A DNA stretch of 64,000 nt from Muscardinus avellanarius (taxonomy: Eukaryota; Chordata; Mammalia; Rodentia; Gliridae): NCBI GenBank assembly GCA_963383645.1, contig OY726563.1:26320821-26384820 (forward strand), written 5' to 3'. Positions within the stretch are counted from its first letter, which is position 1. Each line of letters starts with the position of its first letter. Below, piece after piece: positions 60,231 through 64,000 of the stretch. The notes beneath the pieces were generated by a model. It ran no database searches and was not told the origin of the DNA. It saw only the letters and a program-made list of their open reading frames with translations. Both the position numbers and the translations under genes were made by a program.

Positions 60231-61877
60231 AAAACACATATTTTACCTAGAAACTCAAATGTTTTTATGCATAAATAAAATGTTCTTTGGTCAAAATAAT
60301 TGAGAAAAATTTAGAACAAATAAAATAGTTAAATTTAAATTGTATATACTCAAAATTTCGGCAGTCACATTACATGGGATGTATGACAATATGCTTACTA
60401 TATTGCATGTGATTTTGCCAATTTATTTTTTAAATTTAATATTTATCCTTTGAAATAGATGAGACTTAAGCATAATTCAAGTACTTCATCTACCAGGAAA
60501 GCATGCGAAATGAGAGAAAACTTAGGAGTTAAGGAGTCAATAAGTAGGTAAATCTTTAGACCTCTCAAGACTTCAATATGACAAAGATAACCTAGAAGTC
60601 TTTGCAAAGACTGTTGTCTTTTGATATCTTAACGATTTTATGGCAAAATCAATGAAAACACATCATTTGATAACTTAATTAATAACTTCTTGAGGATTCT
60701 GGAATTTGTGGCAAGATGGCCATACATAAGTATAGGAGAGAGGCTTCTGAAGGAATAATCCCTCCTGTCCCCTCTTCTTGGTTTCCATCCAGAACATTAA
60801 GAAAATAAATTTCTATTGTTTAATTCCTTATCCTATAGTACTTTGTGATGGCATTCCTAGCAATGTAATATACCTGTTCAACTGAAAGTTGTAATTAAAG
60901 ATAATAGCTATGGCGAAAAGAGGGTGATTACTGAAAATGAGTACTGGATGATTTTCATGAATCCCTAAAATGTACTGCAACTTGCTCTATTCATGGGTTA
61001 CTATAGTCCATGCTTTAAGAGAGCATAAATATTTTGCAGGCTTTTACTTGATTTTATGGGTACTTATGATAATAACTGCCATGAATAGATCATGTGTTCA
61101 TTTCAAATAGACAGGTCATACGTCCCTTTTCTGTCTTTATCTAATGATATAAATGCAGAAATGCCACCACTTTGGCTAAAAGAATTGTTCTAAAGAATTG
61201 TAGCATCATTTCTGCAGGAGACATGACCACTCAGAATTTTGTCATTCTCCCTGTTAGATGAAGATATGTAAATTCAAGTAAATACATTAAAATAAAAAAT
61301 ACCTTATGGAACTTTCATAATCCATCTATAAGGAATAAATGTCTTCTACTTCTTTATTTTTTTTTGTGTGCTGGCATTTATACTTTTGTGAGTACAAATA
61401 CATACAATACAATGAAATAATTGAATGGAAAGAACCCAAGTCTTGGATTGATTTCATGTATCAAAGTTATTTTCCAAACTCTGAACTACCAACCTTGCGT
61501 GAGATTGAAACACACCTATCTTCAAGCGACTATATTCTTTGGCCTATTTCCTTATAGTAGCCCAGCTTATACCTAAGAATTTAATTATTGATTTAATCTA
61601 AATAATCAAATGGAAATGTAATATATGCTTGAATATATGATTAATAAGGGAAAATAAAGTAAATCTAATTTTCAACCTGTACCCTGTGTATTCTCCTTTC
61701 TATAAAAATCTCTCACAGTATATGATCCTAAAGTCATATGTGTAATTTAATACCTTTTCCCTAGTACTTCCTCAATTCTGGATGGGAAGAAAACAAATTT
61801 CATTTATGACTATGTATTTTAAAAATTATGTAATAAAATTTTATCACTACTTTTCCTGTATACTTTCATATAATCAC

Positions 61878-61894
61878 AAAGAGTAAAAAATCGG
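61878..61894 (+). repeat. SINE target-site duplication, left copy
   Basis: AAAGAGTAAAAAATCGG, 17 bp, exactly repeated at 62081-62097. Confidence 0.93.
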
Positions 61895-62080
61895 CCGGGC
61901 GTGGTGGCACATGCTTGTAATCCCTGCGCTTGGGAGGCTGAGACAGGAGGATCGCGCAGGTTCGAAGCCAGCCGTGCGTGCTGGCTTAGGAGACCCTGTT
62001 TCCAAATAAAAATGTAAAAATAGGTCTGGGAGTGTAGCCCGGAGGTAGAAGGGCTTCCAGGAACCCCGGTACCACAAAAA
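61895..62080 (+). mobile_element. Young variant dimeric SINE
   Basis: Starts CCGGGCGTGGTGGCACATGC. It has GAGGATCGCGCAGGTTCGAA, AGCCAGCCGTGCGTGCTGGC, the linker CAAATAAAAATGTAAAAATA, the ID half GTGTAGCCCGGAGG and GGCTTCCAGGAACCCCGGTA before a short A-tail. Perfect 17-bp duplications and high CpG content indicate very recent insertion. Confidence 0.96.
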
Positions 62081-62097
62081 AAAGAGTAAAAAATCGG
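62081..62097 (+). repeat. SINE target-site duplication, right copy
   Basis: AAAGAGTAAAAAATCGG, identical to 61878-61894. Confidence 0.93.
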
Positions 62098-63313
62098 ATG
62101 TTCTTCATAATATGGGGAAGATAAGGAGAAAATGGGTCAGAAGAGAAAGTTTAGACAAAGGAAGAGAAACTATAGGTTACCAAATAAGGCAACCTAACTG
62201 AGGGGGGTGCAAGAGAGGAAGAGGGAAATTCCCTAATGTACATGATATGTATTCACAAACATATCAAAGTCAATCACTAAGCCAAACATGTAAAGAAAGA
62301 AGGGGAAACGAATGGGGTTGGAACTGGAGAAGGGCTAAATCAGTGATGTATGCCTCTACCATCTTGCACCCACCCCATTAAAGATGTATGACTATAATTC
62401 ACCAAATATTTTTTTAAACTTTCATATATAAAACAGTTTATAGTTTTTATTTCAGTTTAAGTTTTTGCATAATGCACTTAGATTTTCCCAATTTTATATG
62501 TTCTGAATGGCCACACTGAACTAAAAATAACTCACAGGTCTTTCAAACATCTACTTATTACAGGCGCATGCCTTTTAATTTAAAAAAGTCAAGAGAGTAT
62601 ATATGCTATGATTTTTTTTTTGTCTAAATGACCCAATATCTTGACAAAATTTGAGATGGGAAACATTATTAAGATCAGCAAATTCCTGTATCTCATCACC
62701 TGTTTGAGTAATCTAGTAATGGATCAACTATAGAAAAATACTAAGATATAAATGTGTTGATCTGAAATTTAGGCAGCAATGAATGTTTGAGTGGCTGTTA
62801 GGAAAATACCAAGGACTTACCAGATAAGGGTAAAAGAAGGTTTGTACCCTTTGGTGATGTAAATGATACTACATGCACACACCCCTACAGGTTCTTTTTT
62901 ATTTTAATGTTGGTAATTCCTTTATCTGTCAAGACTTACTCCACAGTTACTGTGTTCTTGCCCTCTTCGTGGGTATGGAGTCCACCTGGTAACTCTGGTC
63001 TTAAGCTAATATAACTTATTGCCTCATTTCTGGACTGAAATTTTGACCAATGATGCATGTATTTCTTAAGGAATTATTCAGAACCAATTTATTTCCAAGT
63101 AAGCCTTGGTGAGGCTCTTACTAAAGCTTACCATTGGTTTTATCATCTTGAAATGCAGAGTAAAACTATGGGTTAATTTCTAAGGAGAGAAAAAATGAAG
63201 CAAAGTAATATTTATAATTCTACTATTGTTGCACCTTAATACTTTCTTCTAAAATTATATTACTATGTGTTTTCATATATGTTATATATAACCAACAGTG
63301 ATATAAGTCTTAC

Positions 63314-63484
63314 CTTTCCCCAGGCAACTTCAGAATCCAAATTACTAGGCATTCCTTCAACTGCTGATCGCTTTGTCAATTCCATATCTGTAGCTGCCAG
63401 CCATTCTGTCAAGACATTCATTTCCTTCCGCATCTTCCGGGACAATTTCAAGCATTTTTCCAACTGTTGCTTCCTTTCTGTGAC
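63314..63484 (-). CDS. DMD: Dystrophin exon 34 (repeat 11/12)
   Basis: 171 bp, phase 0 to 0, 57 codons from VTERKQQLEK to SEVAWGK. The acceptor is TTAATTTCAG and the donor GGGAAAG|GTAAGAC is strong. It encodes the start of about repeat 12 (NVLTEWLAATDMEL has the core tryptophan), preceded by the very basic LEKCLKLSRKMRKEM stretch that fits the mid-rod actin-binding region. It corresponds to about human residues 1559-1615; I see no difference from the human protein as I recall it. It is the most 5' exon of the gene in the window. Confidence 0.97.
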
Positions 63485-64000
63485 CTGAAATTAATGAAAT
63501 AAAATGTAATTTGATTTATTTTTCCATTCAGGTTAGATTATAGCTACTCAGTTCGAACTTTAATATTTCAGTCATTTTAACATAACTGTTTTATCACTGT
63601 ATTTTAGAAAAATCATATTCTGTATATTAATAGTAAATAAAAATAGTTTCAAGTAGGTGAGCTCCTTTGTGTAAAAGATAGTGTCTTGTCTTTGTTGTCA
63701 CTAGAAAAAAAGCTACATAAATTTGTCTATAACATAAAAAATTGTGGCAAAATATGTATAAATAGAATATATTAGTCAAAATGAAGATATATCCCATTTA
63801 GAAAAACTAGAATCATTTGTCTAAGAGAAGAACAAGCCAGTATATAATCTCCTATATAAAATTGAGGTTTGTTCTTCCAGGTCAGTAAACAAAATAAAGA
63901 AAACAATACAATTTCTCTCAAGAGGCAAAAGTATTTGAACAATGCTAGAATTATCAATTGTCAATGCAGCTTCAAATTAACTTTCATTTGTTTAAAAACA
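63485..64000 (-). other. DMD: DMD intron 33 (3' end only)
   Basis: 516 bp of AT-rich intron upstream of the exon 34 acceptor. The pyrimidine tract is short and T-rich (TTTATTTCATTAATTTCAG). No repeat or gene is recognised. Confidence 0.93.

Larger units (their letters stand above)
61868..62415 (+). mobile_element. L1 3' end interrupted by a young SINE
   Basis: TAATCACAAAGAGTAAAAAA before the SINE and CGGATGTTCTTCATAATATG after it line up with the contiguous L1 at about 12020-12060. After the SINE it continues through AAGGAGAAAATGGGTCAGAA, CACTAAGCCAAACATG and AAGGGCTAAATCAGTGATGT to a CACCAAATATTT end. An older L1 copy split by the SINE at 61895-62080. Confidence 0.8.
45826..63313 (-). other. 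DMD: DMD intron 34 (17.5 kb)
   Basis: Contains SINEs at 48.3-48.9, 51.0, 53.4-53.8, 57.0 and 58.6-60.2 kb, L1 pieces at 59.2 and 61.9-62.4 kb, MER20-like sequence at 52.2 kb, a hAT-like element at 55.0 kb and an unassigned old repeat at 56.05-56.55 kb. 60690-60880 has a faint LTR/MER-like AAGAAAATAAATTTCTATTG end. 45830-47610, 49000-50990, 51300-52200, 53850-55000, 57600-58600, 60240-61860 and 62420-63300 show AT-rich sequence with no gene. Confidence 0.93.

Overview
This is mammalian genomic DNA from inside the dystrophin gene (DMD), which runs on the minus strand. Eight short blocks keep a dystrophin-like reading frame. Each has GT/AG splice sites, and their lengths are 171, 180, 129, 171, 123, 138, 153 and 183 bp. 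Lengths and encoded residues match human DMD exons 34 to 41, recalled from general knowledge of the gene. The blocks appear in gene order from right (exon 34, 63314-63484) to left (exon 41, 22391-22573). They add up to 1248 bp (416 codons), all phase 0, and encode roughly spectrin-like repeats 12 to 15 of the rod, in the basic part of the second actin-binding region. Exons 33 and 42 lie outside the window.

The repeats point to a squirrel-family rodent (Sciuridae). There are about 30 dimeric SINEs with a B1 (7SL-derived) left half and an ID/tRNA-like right half, the B1-dID type. There are also several copies of one L1 3' end that finishes in a CAATAAA-like motif. The DMD location implies the X chromosome. 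The species is not determined.

Layout: 1-22390 is intron 41 (partial). It holds an L1 insertion with an intact ORF1 (4343-7093), a SINE cluster (7.7-9.6 kb), a solo retroviral-type LTR (9762-10601), an L1 ORF2 tail (11541-12355) and old MIR/L2 pieces. Exons 41, 40, 39 and 38 lie at 22-29.4 kb. Intron 37 (29399-43198) is mostly AT-rich and carries SINEs and L2. Exon 37 (43199-43369) has a 135-nt pure polypyrimidine tract just upstream on the gene strand. Exons 36 and 35 are only 312 bp apart at 45.2-45.8 kb. Intron 34 (45826-63313) contains nested SINE and L1 insertions at 58.6-62.4 kb. Exon 34 and a stub of intron 33 close the window.

The only cellular gene supported is DMD. I see no RNA gene, CRISPR array or bacterial feature, and no evidence of a new biological system. 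The points most worth a second look are the polypyrimidine tract beside exon 37, an L1 with ORF1 but no ORF2 that is still bounded by a target-site duplication, an unidentified retrocopy-like open stretch at 28127-28285, and a young SINE variant with perfect 17-bp duplications.
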